This document shows positions 50,601 to 63,309 of a stretch of 64,000 bases of DNA, one piece after another. Each line of letters begins with the position of its first letter. Within the stretch, counting starts at the first letter, position 1. The stretch is from Ananas comosus (lineage: Eukaryota > Streptophyta > Magnoliopsida > Poales > Bromeliaceae), in the NCBI RefSeq assembly GCF_001540865.1, contig NC_033630.1, positions 2,552,386 to 2,616,385 on the forward strand, read 5' to 3'. A model generated the notes under the pieces. The model did not search any database and was not told the DNA's origin. It saw nothing but the letters and a program-made list of their open reading frames with translations. Position numbers and translations under genes: made by a program.

Positions 50601-53388
50601 ATAGTCTCACCCTCCAAATAAAAGCGAGCAGTTTTTTCAGAGCTCAGGTAAGTACTTACCTTTTCTTCACAGCTTATATTTATAATTTTTGTTGCAAAAG
50701 ATTGGCAAATTCAAAAACTTCTTTTGCTGAGAAAGTACATTAAGGAACGGTTTATTATGGATGTGATTTTTAACACTCAAATTAAAATACATCTTTTATA
50801 CGTCAATATAAAATTAAGACAAAAACGAATCAAAAGGAAGAAACGAGAGGATGATTGAAACGAGACTTCGATAAGACTAGAATTTAAAGTAAAGAAAAAT
50901 TAATAAATCAAAATAATGGAGTGTATAAATTAATTGAGATCAAATAAAAATCCGGAATTAACTAAAGAAGAACAACTAGATTAAGACGGCAAAACTTAGT
51001 TTAACTAGATGCGCTAATGCGCTGCACGGTAAAAGCGATTAACCGCATCTTTAAGAGTACCAAACTATGAGCTATTTCACTTTACAAAGGCCGCTTTTTT
51101 ATTTCTCATTTTTTTCCCTATTAATTTAATTTATTATTAATCGTACTTAAATCTTTCCCTGTCGTGCGAAAGAACCACAAAATTAATTAGTCAAGTACCG
51201 GTAGTAGTCGTAAGGTATTCGGTTACCGTTTTCACCCTTTTCTAAGTTACAGAATAAATAACGAAGTAATTAATCATTGGGTTACTACATATATATTAAC
51301 CTAGGATATTCAATTGTAAAAAACCCTTATTTTTTTTTCCTTTTTCTTTTTATTTATACTTTTTTTTTTTTGGGGGGTTGAAACACTCTTTTATTAAACC
51401 ATTACTCCTGTTTTACGTGTAATCGACCGTACTTTTCTCTGAATTGGTTTTTGTACTGTATCATAACGGTACATCGAAAAAGATGCCACATGGGGAAAGT
51501 TTACCCCATCGTTGTCACTTGTACACGGTAGTGGAGCGGATCAAGTGATAAACTATGTGAGAGTAAATTAAATTAGATTCTTCTAGCTCTTATAGAAAAA
51601 GTGATGTTTATCTTAAAAGACAATCTGGCATCTAGAGTCTCGCGTGCTTAGTTTTAGATAAAAGTGTAACTCTACCTAAACTTAAGCTCGGCATATCAAG
51701 CCAATCATCTTCTAGTTGATCAACAAGATGTGCCATACCATTACAGAAACAAAGATTATTGAGAATATTCGATGTGTCGACTCATAAATACTAGCTTATA
51801 CTCAATTAATATAAAACCTGAGTCGGCTTAAACCAAAGTCTACTTGCTTAGTTTAACTTAGATTTTTAGATCTATATGTCTCTTCAGCATGCATATTAAA
51901 TTATTATGTTGGTTTGAAAATATAAAATTTGTGTCTTTCTATAGGTTTGTTTAACCTAGTTTTTAAACTTTATTTTATAGGTTGGTTTTAACATATATAG
52001 TTTAGGTTAATAAGAAAAGGGTTCGGTAATTGACAATTAAATAATTAATGATCTTTGTCACACCATTATCCTTTTTTTATTTTGTTTTCACATTAAATAA
52101 ATAATTAGCTATAATTGTTATCAAATGCTTTAAAGGTTGAACGGGGAAGCGCATGTTGTGTGCTGGTGCGCGGATGTGTTTACCAGTTTGATCATAATTA
52201 AATTAGGGAGTTGAAAATTCATTAATTTATTGTAGAAAAACAAATTATTTTTTTACCTGCTAGGGAGGGGGGAAGGGTTCAGGGTTGGTAAGTAGGATCC
52301 TTTTTATAGACCACGGGGTGGGTTCCCGTAAAATCAGGAAAGTGAAGTTGTTCCTATATATAGATAGATATTTATATAGAACAAAAGCATTATAGCTACT
52401 TTTCATCCCCGAAAAAGCATTTCGCGGAGTACGAACGCCGGCAAGAGATGAAACTTTTCCTCCTCCCGCGAAAACTTTATAACTATTTTTTACCCCACCA
52501 AAAACCCTTAGGGGTTTTAAGCCGAGGTATGTTTTTACTTTTCGATGGTAAGGTTAAGATTGAGATACTGCACCGGTTTTATTTCACTACCCTATTTCTT
52601 TTTATTCACCTAATTTATTTTATTTATAAAAAAAAAAATGTTTTTTAATTTTTAAAACTCTTTTATAATTTAAGATGTCAACTACACCCATTGAAAATCT
52701 ACCTTTCCAAATAAGGGTGCGAGAAGTGGTGGTTGTCGCTCACCTGCAACAATGGATAGGGGTAGGCGACGATGTCCTCTCTCTACGAGGAGTTTATAAG
52801 CTGTATTTAAGTTTAAATTCAATGTTAAAAAATATAATATATATACATTTCATACGGCAAACATAAAAGTTTTCATGCCTCCAGAGGCGTGAATTTTTAA
52901 TAAAAGCTACTATCCTATAAGCTAAACTGCTAGACCAGACAATCCATATATTAGTTACGATAATTTTGATAGATTTTTAATTTAAAGTATTAAAAAGCTG
53001 TAGTAAATGGTGCACTAGTTTTCTGGAGTTTTTATTAATAAAATTGCTAGCTACACTATACAAAAGTTCAAGTTATCAAAGATTGTTAAGTTCAATGTAC
53101 TTTAAAATTATCTTTTAAAGATAAATTGTAGTCATCACTCTAGTTATGAGTACTAAACTTTAAATTTAAAAAATAGTAATTAAAATACTCTAAAAATAAA
53201 GATCAATAAGTAAAACTCCGATAAGCAAATAATCTGTTTACTTCAGTTTTATAATATTTCAAATTAAATATTTATCAAGGTTATACTATTTAATACAGAT
53301 TACTTTAGTTAGTGCCTTAGATTAAAAAGTAGTAGCTTTTATTAAATATTCATGTCTGTGGAAGTATGAAAGCTTTATTATCTTTAAG

Positions 53389-53390
<2 letters not shown>
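47621..53390. other. Intergenic, mostly featureless, one GC-rich island
   Basis: AT-rich DNA with many T-runs. A GC-rich patch at about 49430-49680 stands out, but its open frame shows no known motif. The stretch 52260-52600 is also GC-richer. I could not assign either to a gene. Confidence 0.35.
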
Positions 53391-53444
<54 letters not shown>

Positions 53445-53456
53445 CATACATATATA
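53391..53456. repeat. (TA)n microsatellite
   Basis: Sixty-odd bases of TA units interrupted by three TACA variants. Confidence 0.9.
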
Positions 53457-53987
53457 ACACCATTATAACTTTTGTTTTAGATAATAATACATTGTAAAGA
53501 CAAGCGTAACGCACACACGCATACAAAACCTGGGCCTTAATTGCTCTTAGTACGTTTTTTAGAAATTGAGTACCAAACGGTGCGCGTTATTTGCAAGAAA
53601 ACTGGCTCAGCCTCAAATTGAAGCTGGCAAATCGTATCGTCCTCTTTTTTAATGATAACATTTGTACGCATGCATAAGAAATACTATACAAATCATTAAA
53701 TTCAGTAGAAATAATTATAGCACGAAAACGTTGATGTTTAATTATCATTTAATGGTATGAGCATAGTTTCGATATATCAATGTGAACTATACCTCCTTCT
53801 ATTAACTCACTTCGATAATCCTTCGTAATTAATATTCCCACAGCTCTAATCATTAATTATTAATTATTTCATTACCAATAATAATTAATTAATTAGATTC
53901 CCGGATGTTTTAATTGAACAATTTACTGTGATAGAACCCAGAGAAATCCCTCGCATCTACTATATATATATATATATATATATATAT

Positions 53988-54530
53988 CTCATTCCGATGA
54001 TACGATAGCCTTCGTGCCTTGAAAAGCACGAAGGTCGAACAAAAGTTACAACGCTGAAAGCTTAGCAGCTAGCCGAGGTAATTTGAACTAAATCTCATAA
54101 ACTTCATGGATCTTTTATTTAATACGTTAAAAAACTATAATAAACGAATCACTTGCTTCCCCGAGTTTTAGTTGCCGACTTTTATTTTTAGAATGTTTTG
54201 CACTATTATACTGCAATTTTAAAATCTAGTTTCTATAACTAGAACAAAATATATCGTATTTCTTAAAAAATAGTTTTAAAGTGCATTAAACCTATAAAGA
54301 TGTGGCAATTTGAACGTTTACCGAGTGACGCTGGTAATTTTAATAACTAAAACTCGGGGAAGCTAGTGATCCGTTTACTATAGTTTTTTAATATTTTAAA
54401 TAAAAAATCCATGAAGTTTATGAGATCTAGTTCAAATTGACTCGGCTAGCTGTTAAGCTTTCAGCGTTGTAGCTTTTGCTCAACCTTCGTGCCTTCCGAG
54501 GCACGAAGGCTATCGTATCATCGGAGTGTG
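53988..54530. mobile_element. Long inverted-repeat element in a (TA)n run (copy 1)
   Basis: Inverted arms of about 190 bp start CCGATGATACGATAGCCTTC and, on the complement, CCGATGATACGATAGCCTTC; each arm carries a CTTCGTGC...GCACGAAGG hairpin. The element is bordered by (TA)n on both sides. No coding capacity is visible. Confidence 0.8.
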
Positions 54531-54550
54531 ATATATATATATATATATAT

Positions 54551-54771
54551 CTCAGGCCGGTGATACGATAATTATCGTGCTTCGTGAACCACGATGATTC
54601 AAAAGGCGGTAATCTAGATGGGAAAACTAGTAAAAATGGGCAATCTAGTATGATAAATTGGTTAGTGGGTGAGTTGGGATTCCCTGGGTGTAGTAGGATT
54701 GGCGTGTAGAGAATTAGGTTACCGATTTTTGAACCATCGTGATTACTGAACCACGATAATTATCGTATCAT

Positions 54772-54774
<3 letters not shown>
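54551..54774. mobile_element. Inverted-repeat element in a (TA)n run (copy 2)
   Basis: Ends CCGGTGATACGATAATTATC and, on the complement, CCGATGATACGATAATTATC, with a nested ATCGTG...CACGAT hairpin. It is bordered by (TA)n on both sides. The termini match copy 1 but the interior differs. Confidence 0.78.
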
Positions 54775-54809
<35 letters not shown>

Positions 54810-55467
54810 ATCTCGATGATACGATAGCCTTCGTGTCTCCTAAACTACGAAAGCTGAAAAACTGGGAACCTAGTTCTTAACATGACAACCCTACTAACGC
54901 CAGGAGGTCCCAACTCATTATGGGGATCCCAACTCACCAGGGGTGTCCCATTACATAATTCGGTTTCCAATTTTTACTAATTTCCCTAACTACATTCCCG
55001 GTTCGTGGTCTAGGAGATACGAAGGTTATCGTGTCATCGAGAGAGATATAGAGAGAGAGAGAGATGTATATATATATATACATATACATATATATATGTA
55101 TATATACATGTATCTATGTATATATGTACATATATACATGTATATATGTACATATATACATAGATACATGTATATATACATATATATATGTATATGTATA
55201 TATATATATACATCTCTCTCTCTCTCTATATCTCTCTCGATGACACGATAACCTTCGTATCTCCTAGACCACGAACCGGGAATGTAGTTAGGGAAATTAG
55301 TAAAAATTGGAAACCGAATTATGTAATGGGACACCCCTGGTGAGTTGGGATCCCCATAATGAGTTGGGACCTCCTGGCGTTAGTAGGGTTGTCATGTTAA
55401 GAACTAGGTTCCCAGTTTTTCAGCTTTCGTAGTTTAGGAGACACGAAGGCTATCGTATCATCGAGAT

Positions 55468-55505
<38 letters not shown>

Positions 55506-55561
55506 ATGATACGATAATTATCGTGGTTCAGTAATCACGATGGTTCAAAAATCGGTAACCT
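54716..55561. repeat. Perfect spacer-free palindrome, 846 bp
   Basis: Base n pairs with base 110277-n from 54716 to 55561; the match stops at 54715/55562. I checked the ends, the (TA)n runs (32 bp at 54775-54806 and 32 bp at 55471-55502) and several internal stretches and found no mismatch. Identical 102-codon open frames on opposite strands (54943-55251 and 55026-55334) confirm the middle. It includes copy 3 of the (TA)n-associated element at 54807-55041 and its mirror at 55236-55470, joined by a (GA)n/(TA)-rich core. Confidence 0.9.
54807..55041. mobile_element. Inverted-repeat element in a (TA)n run (copy 3)
   Basis: Ends CTCGATGATACGATAGCCTT and, on the complement, CTCGATGACACGATAACCTT. 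(TA)n lies on the left and (GA)n on the right. A mirror image lies at 55236-55470. Confidence 0.75.
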
Positions 55562-56409
55562 CTTAAAGCCAAATTTTAATTTTTGATTTAAATTGAAAAT
55601 TTGAATTGGAACAAAAAGTTTTATTTTAAATTTATGTTTTATATTCAAAAAAATTAAATTTGATTTATAAAGTTTTAAATGTTGTTTTGAATTTAAATTT
55701 GCAGTTTGGTTGTAATTTAAAATTCAACTATTGTTGTAGGTATTTAAGAGGGTCACAATATTCTTAGTTGAATAAAACCGATTTTGTGGACCAAATTATT
55801 TTTCAAAGACTAAAATACCCTTTAAATGGATACTTGGTGAATGGTACCTATGCTTCAATAGCACAGGTCACCTCTAGAATCATATTAAATTTAAACCATC
55901 TATTAAGAAAAATAAATGGTCAAGATTTATATAGAGTATTGAAGTATTCCTCATATATTAATTATTACACCCCATAATTGTGAGTAGAGATGCTATATAT
56001 ATACATATATAAATATAATAGCCCCAAAGTTACAAAAGAAAACGAATATGTTGTGCTTATTTCGTTGTTTTTTAATTGCTTCGTGAGAACGACAGTTGAG
56101 GGAACTTCCAAGATTCCCCAAAAGAAAAGACACACTAATTTCAAAATTTTTAGCTTATATGCTTACAAATTTTGATTGATAATAGTGTTATACAACTATT
56201 GTCACTTTTTGATTCGAACATATTTGTGCCGAACTATTTAGAATTTGTTCAGTAGTTTCCGATTGATCTCTGTAGAATTTCTTAGGCCAAACAACTAACT
56301 TCATGACTTTGATACATAGATGTTTCTTTCAACCAGAAAAGCAGAAAAAAAAAAAGCCAAAATGCCACCCTAATTTCCAAGAAGAAAATTGTTGAATTTG
56401 ACATTGATC
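55562..56409. other. Intergenic, AT-rich
   Basis: The first 180 bp are AAATTT-type low-complexity DNA like the blocks at 25.4 and 47.2 kb. No gene is supported. Confidence 0.4.
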
Positions 56410-56735
56410 TTACACCTTAAGCCATTTTTTTTTTTTTTTGAGAAAAAGGTAGCATGCTACCTGCTTCATTCATTAAGTAGGTGAATTTAACTACAGAAAG
56501 TGACGCAGTCAAGACCTCGAGAGGCGGCAAAAACAACGGAGAAAGCACAAAAAATAGAAAAAGGAGAAGTATACAGAGAAAAAACATGAAAAGACGAAAG
56601 ATAAAAACAAGCGTCAAAGAAAGGGAGCAACAAACATCATCATCGCCCAACTCTACAGAAATTGGCTCACTCTTTCATTAGTTCTTCGACACAATGGGCA
56701 ATAAAGATAGCGTTCATTAATTACACCTTAAGCCA
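56410..56735 (-). mobile_element. Short 5'-truncated LINE with perfect 15-bp target duplication
   Basis: A 296-bp minus-strand insertion (56425-56720) with poly(A) (T-run 56425-56439) and the tail GAAGCAGGTAGCATGCTACC shared with the LINE at 36.4 kb. TTACACCTTAAGCCA flanks it at 56410-56424 and 56721-56735. Confidence 0.88.
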
Positions 56736-57479
56736 AATTGGTAGGTACTTCTATAGTTATAAAATGTTACTTGAACCTCACAAGTAGGATATTGATTGCG
56801 GCCACAGTACGTAGGCCGAGGAGGAAATTTTCTAAAATGCACCGATTATATTGGTGACGTGGTGTCTTCAACCTGATGATAAAAAAAAATATATTTTTTT
56901 TTTTTCAGAAGAATGTTATTGATGATACGGTGTAAGTGTGATACAATTAACTCTCTCGCTGAGAAGAGTTATGTATTTATATAATTTATATTGAAGACAA
57001 TAAAAACTAAAATTATCAGATTTTTTTAACCAATCAATGAGCAACATATGTTTACGTAACAATTCGTACAATAATGGTAGCATAGGATCCTCGAGTTAAA
57101 GTGATGTATTACGTGATGTACAATGATAATATACAAGCCTAACCATGTTTGCATCTGTGGAAATTTATTTATATATAAGCCATTAAAACTCAAAAATTTA
57201 TGTTCAATGATTGTTTATAGTTTAATTAGGGTGTTGAAATAGTCTAATTATTATACACGTTGATGTTAGGTGTGCTATTAGGCGAATCGTGTAAATCCAA
57301 AATCTCATTCAAAGTTCATGTGATAAGCATTGTGAGATTACTTCTTTAAAATAATTTAATGACAAAATTGCATTTAAGCTCTACTTTCCATTTAAAAAAG
57401 AAATTAATATAAGGTTTCAGAATCTAGAGCTTTTAATATTGTATTTTATCAAAAAAAATAACATGTTGATGATCCCCAT

Positions 57480-57515
<36 letters not shown>

Positions 57516-58379
57516 AAAAAAAAAAAAAAAAAAAAAAAAAAGTCAAAATCCAACTAAAAGGCCAAACCCATTTTTATAATTGTTCCAGCTCAAACTGACG
57601 TTCCCAATCCGTGATGCCAAGCTCCCAAATATAATTTTTATTTTTTTTAGGAAAAATATGTATATAATAAAAAAAAAAAACGTGAAAATGCATGGATAAC
57701 CCACTTTACTATAGACTATTTTGAAATGCACCCCTCAACTTTAAAATTTTTGTTCGGAACCCTCTTAACTTTTAACTTTTAAAAATTAAATTATTATAGT
57801 TACTTGGTAAAAGATTTTGTTAATATTTGTAATTCTATTATCTGCTAATCATTTGTGCTCGATAAAATCTCCACATTTTATGACTAAAAAGTTTAAAATT
57901 GAAGGGGCCAGTCTCGAAGTTTCTATAGTTGAGGGGGTCAGCATACAAGTTTACCTTTAAAAAAAAAATCAAAACAATTCAAAATAAATAATTTTGAAAA
58001 AAAAGATAGTAACTGCTTAACTACCGGAGAACACTTCATAACGTGGGCGTATTTTATACGCTCTTTGGCTGTCGTGCATGTGATTTTTCTTTTTTTTTTT
58101 TACTTTTAGTCTCCTCTTCTATTCAAGAACGACCAAATCAAAGAATCATAAAAAAATTTAATTAAAGATTATTGATTGATTAAAATTTATTAAAAAAAAT
58201 AATATATAATGAAGTATTAGATGATGACCAATCAAAAGGACAAGGAATCAAACTTTGGGGGGGAGTTTTAGGGAGGTTACAAGAAGCTCCCTCCCTTTCG
58301 CAACCACCAACGCCCCAAAATTTTGTCAACTCCCTCCTCTTCCCTCCTTCTCCTTCTTTCTCGCCGTTCCTTCTCCGAC
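56736..58379. other. Intergenic spacer and GDSL-C promoter
   Basis: Contains (CA)n at 57484-57512 joined to an A-run to 57541. A segment at 57705-57960 has CCCCTCAACTTTAAA-like and inverted AGTTGAGGGGGTCA ends and is probably another MITE. The last few hundred bases are the promoter of copy C; no clear TATA box is near the start. Confidence 0.4.
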
Positions 58380-61300
58380 ATGGCGGCGAAGGTCTACTAC
58401 TTTCTCGTCTGTTTCCTGACCTTCTCGTGCTTCCTCCTCCGCCGCCGCTCGGTTTTCGCGGCGCAGCAGTACGCGGCGATCTTCAACTTCGGGGACTCGC
58501 TCGTCGACGCGGGGAACCTCTGCGTCGACGGCATCCCTGCGTACCTCGCCACCGCCCGTTACCCGTATGGCATGAACTTCTTCGGCTACCCGACCGGCCG
58601 ATGCTCCGACGGACGCCTCGTGATCGACTTCATCGGTACGCGACTATACCTACGACACTCTTTCCGTCCATTTGTGTTAAATTTTCTGCTTATTTTTTTG
58701 AATTAATTTTTTTTTCTGTATTCAGCCCAGGAATTGGGCCTGCCTTTGCTCCCGCCGTCGAAGGCGAAGAACGCGACGTTCACGCGGGGGGCGAACTTCG
58801 CGATAACCGGCGCGACCGCGCTCGACACCAGCTTCTTCGAGGCGCGGGGGCTCGGTAAGACCATATGGAACTCCGGCTCCTTGCACACCCAGCTGAAATG
58901 GTTGGACGAGATGAAGCCGTCCCTCTGCAGCTCGCCGCAAGGTACGTCTGCAGCAGTTGAATTCAAATTCGATCGATTCGGGAGTCGTTCGATATAGTTT
59001 TCAAATAATTTGATGCACTTTCGACACTATTCGAAATTGCTGGTTTGCAGAGTGCAGGGACTTCTTCGGCCGGTCGCTCTTCATCGTCGGCGAGTTCGGC
59101 GGGAACGACTACAACTCCCCGCTCTTCGCTGGCCGCGGCATGGAAGAGGCGCATTCGATCATTCCTCACGTCGTCGAATCGATATCCAGCGCAGTAGAGG
59201 TACATTCACTACTGCTGCTCCGATCTGAGTTACAAAAACAAGCTGATTTCGCAGCGAAAAGCGTAACTTTGTCTGTTTTTTTTTTTTCTTTTTTGGGGGG
59301 AACAATAGAAATTGATTGCCGAGGGGGCGGTGGAGCTGGTGGTGCCGGGGGTGCTGCCGATCGGGTGCTTTCCGGTGTACCTGGCGCTGTTCCACAAGAC
59401 GGAGGACAAATACGGCCCGCGGAGCGGGTGCCTCAGGCACTTCAACACGCTCTCGTGGGTGCACAATTCGATGCTCCAGCGGGCCGTCGAGAGGCTCCGG
59501 AGCAAGCACCCGGCCGTGAGGATCATCTACGCCGATTACTACACCCCGGCCATCCAATTCGTGCTGCAACCGCAGAAATTCGGTGAGTCATAGTATGTTC
59601 GGTTCGCGAAATTCGGTCTCTGCTTCAATCTAACGTTTGAATTCTTTAGCTTTATTCTGAGAATTGGTGATTATGTTGCGAAACTTAGAGAGTTTTAAAA
59701 ATTAATTTGCAAAATATATATTGAGATTCCTTTTAGATTATTTCCCCCTGTTTGTTTGTTTCTTAGGAGACGTGTAGTTCTCGTTCTTGATCATTAATTT
59801 TCCCTCTACTTGTTAGCCAAATCCTTTGATTCATTTAGGTTGCTATCAAGAGTTTCATATTCAACTGTTTGATCATTTGTCCCGCTCTCGTACATATCAC
59901 AGTAAAAAAAGAAAAGGACACTACCTCACTATTTTATTTTGTCACTTGCGTTAAGAACGATCGGTAACCTCAGTATTTTATTATTGACTCTACCCTGTTT
60001 GGTTAGTAATGAATTGTTTGTAAAAAAATATCATGTGTTATAATTAAAAGAGAACTGTTTGGTTAAGAATGTTAAAAGTTGTCCATCATATCAACTTAAT
60101 CCATGTGGCTACCTAAACTTTACTATACCCTATAAAATAGATACACAAAGGAGAGAATTATCTAGTGTGTATTTTGAGCTATATGCTATTCCATTGGGAA
60201 TGTCATTAGTTTCCGCTGTACTTTGTGGAATTAATAATGGGATATTCATGCTATTTCTTATTCTATTCCCAAACCAAATAGTATACCTACTCTTATTCTA
60301 TTCCCAAACCAAATAGTATACCTAAGAATTATCCTTCACAACAGAAGTTTTGTTAGAACAAATATCGTATAAGAATCCGATTGCAATTAAAATCTAACTA
60401 ACTTTGTGATAAGAATAAAAACAAACAAACATACAGATAAACGCAAATAAATCAACTCACAGATAATCGCTAAATCCCAAAATTGTGGAAGAAGAATATC
60501 AACATATTAATCTAGAAGTGTGCGAGGCACTGCCCTAAGGCGTATTCCCGTCTTTACGTGCGGGATTAACCAGAAATAAGACCCCAAGGTACGGCCGGAA
60601 TTCCTCATTCTGCGAGTACGATCGTGAAGGAGGTTGACGGAGATTCTCAACACCCAGTAGATCAAAATAGAATATTCAAATTAAAAAATGGAAGAGAATA
60701 ATAATAGATGAGGATTAATCAATATCTAATATCCTTCTGATATCATTCAGCTTAACGGGGGAGAAAAAGAGATAAAAGAAAAGGAAAGAGGATTCACGCT
60801 CTTTCTCGTTACGAGAAAGTAGCGGAACCCGCTCAACAGAATGGAATTCCGTTTGGCAGAAGAAACGAAACGGAAAAAATATTCCGTTAATTTCTTTCTC
60901 ATTAAGAAACATAATAAAATAATTAAATTAAATAAAATAAATAAAATAATAAATAAATAAAATAATAAATAATAAATAATAAATAATAAAACATCAAAGT
61001 GTAAATAAAATAAATTCACACTCAAAATTTTGAGTTTTCACCAACAAGTTTCATTTTGGAAGGGACTTAATTCTAAGAACACATAGTTGGATGACAAAAC
61101 TCTCATTTATTAGATCTATGTCGTGTCGGATCGTTGGCGCTAATCATTAATCCCAAAAGCTCGAGTGATTAGAAATACGCAACCAATTCACTTAAAGTGT
61201 ACAGATATATACAGCGCTTACAGGTCTCGATTGTGACTCGACCCAATCAGTCTCACGCCACTTCGAACATGACTCGGCCTACCCAACCCCATGCCATTTC

Positions 61301-62027
61301 GAACATAACTCGGCCTAATATGACCTCGCGCTATAGGACAGGATGTTGGCCCATTTAAGCCAACATATCATTGTTTATTTGAAGTTTATAATCTTCTTAT
61401 TTATCATCTATACAATTTTAGCTTTAAAAAAAGGATTTAGTTGGCGGGATAGTTGCTCGACCAACTTTGTTTAGAATAATAAAACATTAATTAGCTTTAT
61501 TAAGATGAACTATGTGATACGTAAAGCAATATGCATAAATATATACAAACATTAGTAGATAGTAAGACTAAAGCTTTTAAATTTATATAAATACTGAAAT
61601 TAAATAAAGATTAAATAAAAATATTCATGGATTTGGGAATTGAAGGGCCAATCTCTCATAACTAACTTTATGTTATGTCACTAAAAATATCGATACGATA
61701 GTAAACAGTTGAGAAAGAGAGAGCTCTCGTTTTTAAAAGCTTTTCATTTTTGAAACTTGTCCAAAATTAACTAAGAGTTTGTTTGCTCTTGCTGCAGGAT
61801 TTCTACAGCAGCTTCCGCGGGCATGCTGCGGCACGGGGGAGGGGACGTACAACTTCAACTTGACAGCAAAATGCGGCGACCCGGGTGCGGTAGCTTGCGC
61901 GGACCCGACAACACACTGGAGCTGGGACGGAATTCACTTGACCGAAGCCGCGTATGGCCACATCGCCAAGGGGTGGCTCTACGGCCCCTTCGCCGACCCG
62001 CCGATTCTGCGGTCACCACTCCTTTAG
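58380..62027 (+). CDS. GDSL esterase/lipase copy C
   Basis: Exons 58380-58635, 58726-58941, 59051-59199, 59309-59582 and 61798-62027 encode 374 residues, the usual size for plant GDSL lipases. A signal sequence with a basic RRR end (residues about 1-28) is followed by FNFGDSLVDAGN (Ser40), PTGRCSDGRLVIDF, GANFAITGATA, GEFGGND (Asn176), VVPGVLPIGCFP, and SWDGIHLTE (Asp342/His345). All catalytic blocks are present and no frame break is seen, so it should be an active serine esterase; export is predicted, substrate unknown. Exons are far more GC-rich than in copies A and B. Intron 4 is 2.2 kb and carries a doubled 35-bp unit (60256-60325). The ATG at 58380 is chosen because it is the first one and precedes the signal sequence. 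Confidence 0.95.
60256..60325. repeat. 35-bp tandem duplication in GDSL-C intron 4
   Basis: Two adjacent copies of a unit containing CCCAAACCAAATAGTATACC. The unit looks like the end of a small transposon, because a TGTTTGGTTAG segment stands in inverted position near 59996. Confidence 0.8.
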
Positions 62028-62929
62028 AGAGAGAGAGAGAGAGCTACAACACTATATTTTGCCAATAAGATTGCATAGAAGTTGTTAGCCAATTGTAGCA
62101 TGCAAGATTAGAAGCGTATGTTGTTTTGTAATTGGCTTGATCATGATCAGATGAGAGTTACTGTGGTGAGAGAAGTGATTGATGATTTCTTGATTCATTA
62201 ATTACAGTTGTAATTTACATGGTAAATGGTGATATTTGAGAAATTATAAAAGGTTTTGCTATAGTTTTTCATAGTGTGATAAATAATCAAAGCATATAGC
62301 ATACTATCTTTTCCTCAAAACAAAAAATTTTTCATAGTTTGATAGCTCTGCTTCACTTTGATAAATTTGAGGTGACCATATACTTAAGTTTATTTTTTTC
62401 TGGTCGGTAATTAGTATTGAATTTTGTTTTTCCTTATTTGATTAAGCATCAGTAACAATATTTTTGAAAAAGAAAAAAAAATCAAATCAAAACAAAGAAT
62501 TTAAGCAATTTTACAGAGCACTGCAATACAACTGATTTGATTACTCTTAAAAATAACAAATTTTTAAATGGAAGAGTCATGACAATATGACAGATAATTA
62601 CCCAAAACATAAAAATTATTAAACAAGAAAATTTTAGGGAAAATTAAAGGGATAAAAATCTGAGCTTTAATTTAGAGCTTGATACATAAGAATTGGTAAG
62701 AGACAAACCAGGTCCAAGCCCATACTAAGTAAACCAGTGAAAAAGATTGGAACAAATCCAGTATGGAGCAGGAAAAAGATGTGTAAAAGCATAAAAACCA
62801 ACAAAAACTACCACTACAATATATTTATCAAAATAGTTTCACTTATCAATTGCTTATAGAACAATTGCAGTATAAATGCTTTTCTTTCTTTTTCTTTCTT
62901 TTTTATTTTTTATTTTCTCGAAACATTAT
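62028..62929. other. GDSL-C 3' flank and spacer
   Basis: The stop codon is followed at once by a (GA)n run to about 62042, so the 3' UTR starts with a microsatellite. The block 62680-62820 is a diverged direct copy of 63045-63185 (shared AAGAGACAAAC and AAAGATTGGAACAA). Confidence 0.5.
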
Positions 62930-63079
62930 AGACAATTGATCATATATAAGAGGTTAATGTATAATAATTGCTAAGAGACAGACAATTGATCATATATAAG
63001 AGGTTAATGTATAATAATTGCTAAGAGACAGACAATTGATCATATATAAGAGGTTAATGTATAATAATTGCTAAGAGAC
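62930..63079. repeat. Three perfect 50-bp tandem repeats
   Basis: A unit beginning AGACAATTGATCATATATAA and ending GCTAAGAGAC is present at 62930-62979, 62980-63029 and 63030-63079 with no difference that I can see. Confidence 0.9.
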
Positions 63080-63309
63080 AAACAAGTCCAAGGTCATATT
63101 AAGTTGCCCAGGCAACAAAGATTGGAACAAGTGAAGCAGGAAAAAGACTTGAAAAAGCTTTAAAACCAATAAACACTACCACACAAAACCAAAAAAGTAG
63201 GGACCCAAGCACCCATTGATTTTGTATGTTGAATTTGAGCCAAACACTTATGCCTCCGTGGTGAGAATACTTATCAACTAAACTATTCAGTTATATCTGA
63301 TACCTTCTC

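Noticed and set aside
54943..55334. Two identical 102-codon open frames on opposite strands.
   Set aside because: They are a consequence of the palindrome and consist of (TA)/(GA) microsatellite translation (IYIYI, ERER). There is no sign of a protein.
62930..63079. A CRISPR-like array.
   Set aside because: The repeats are directly adjacent with no spacers and the DNA is plant nuclear; it is a simple tandem array.
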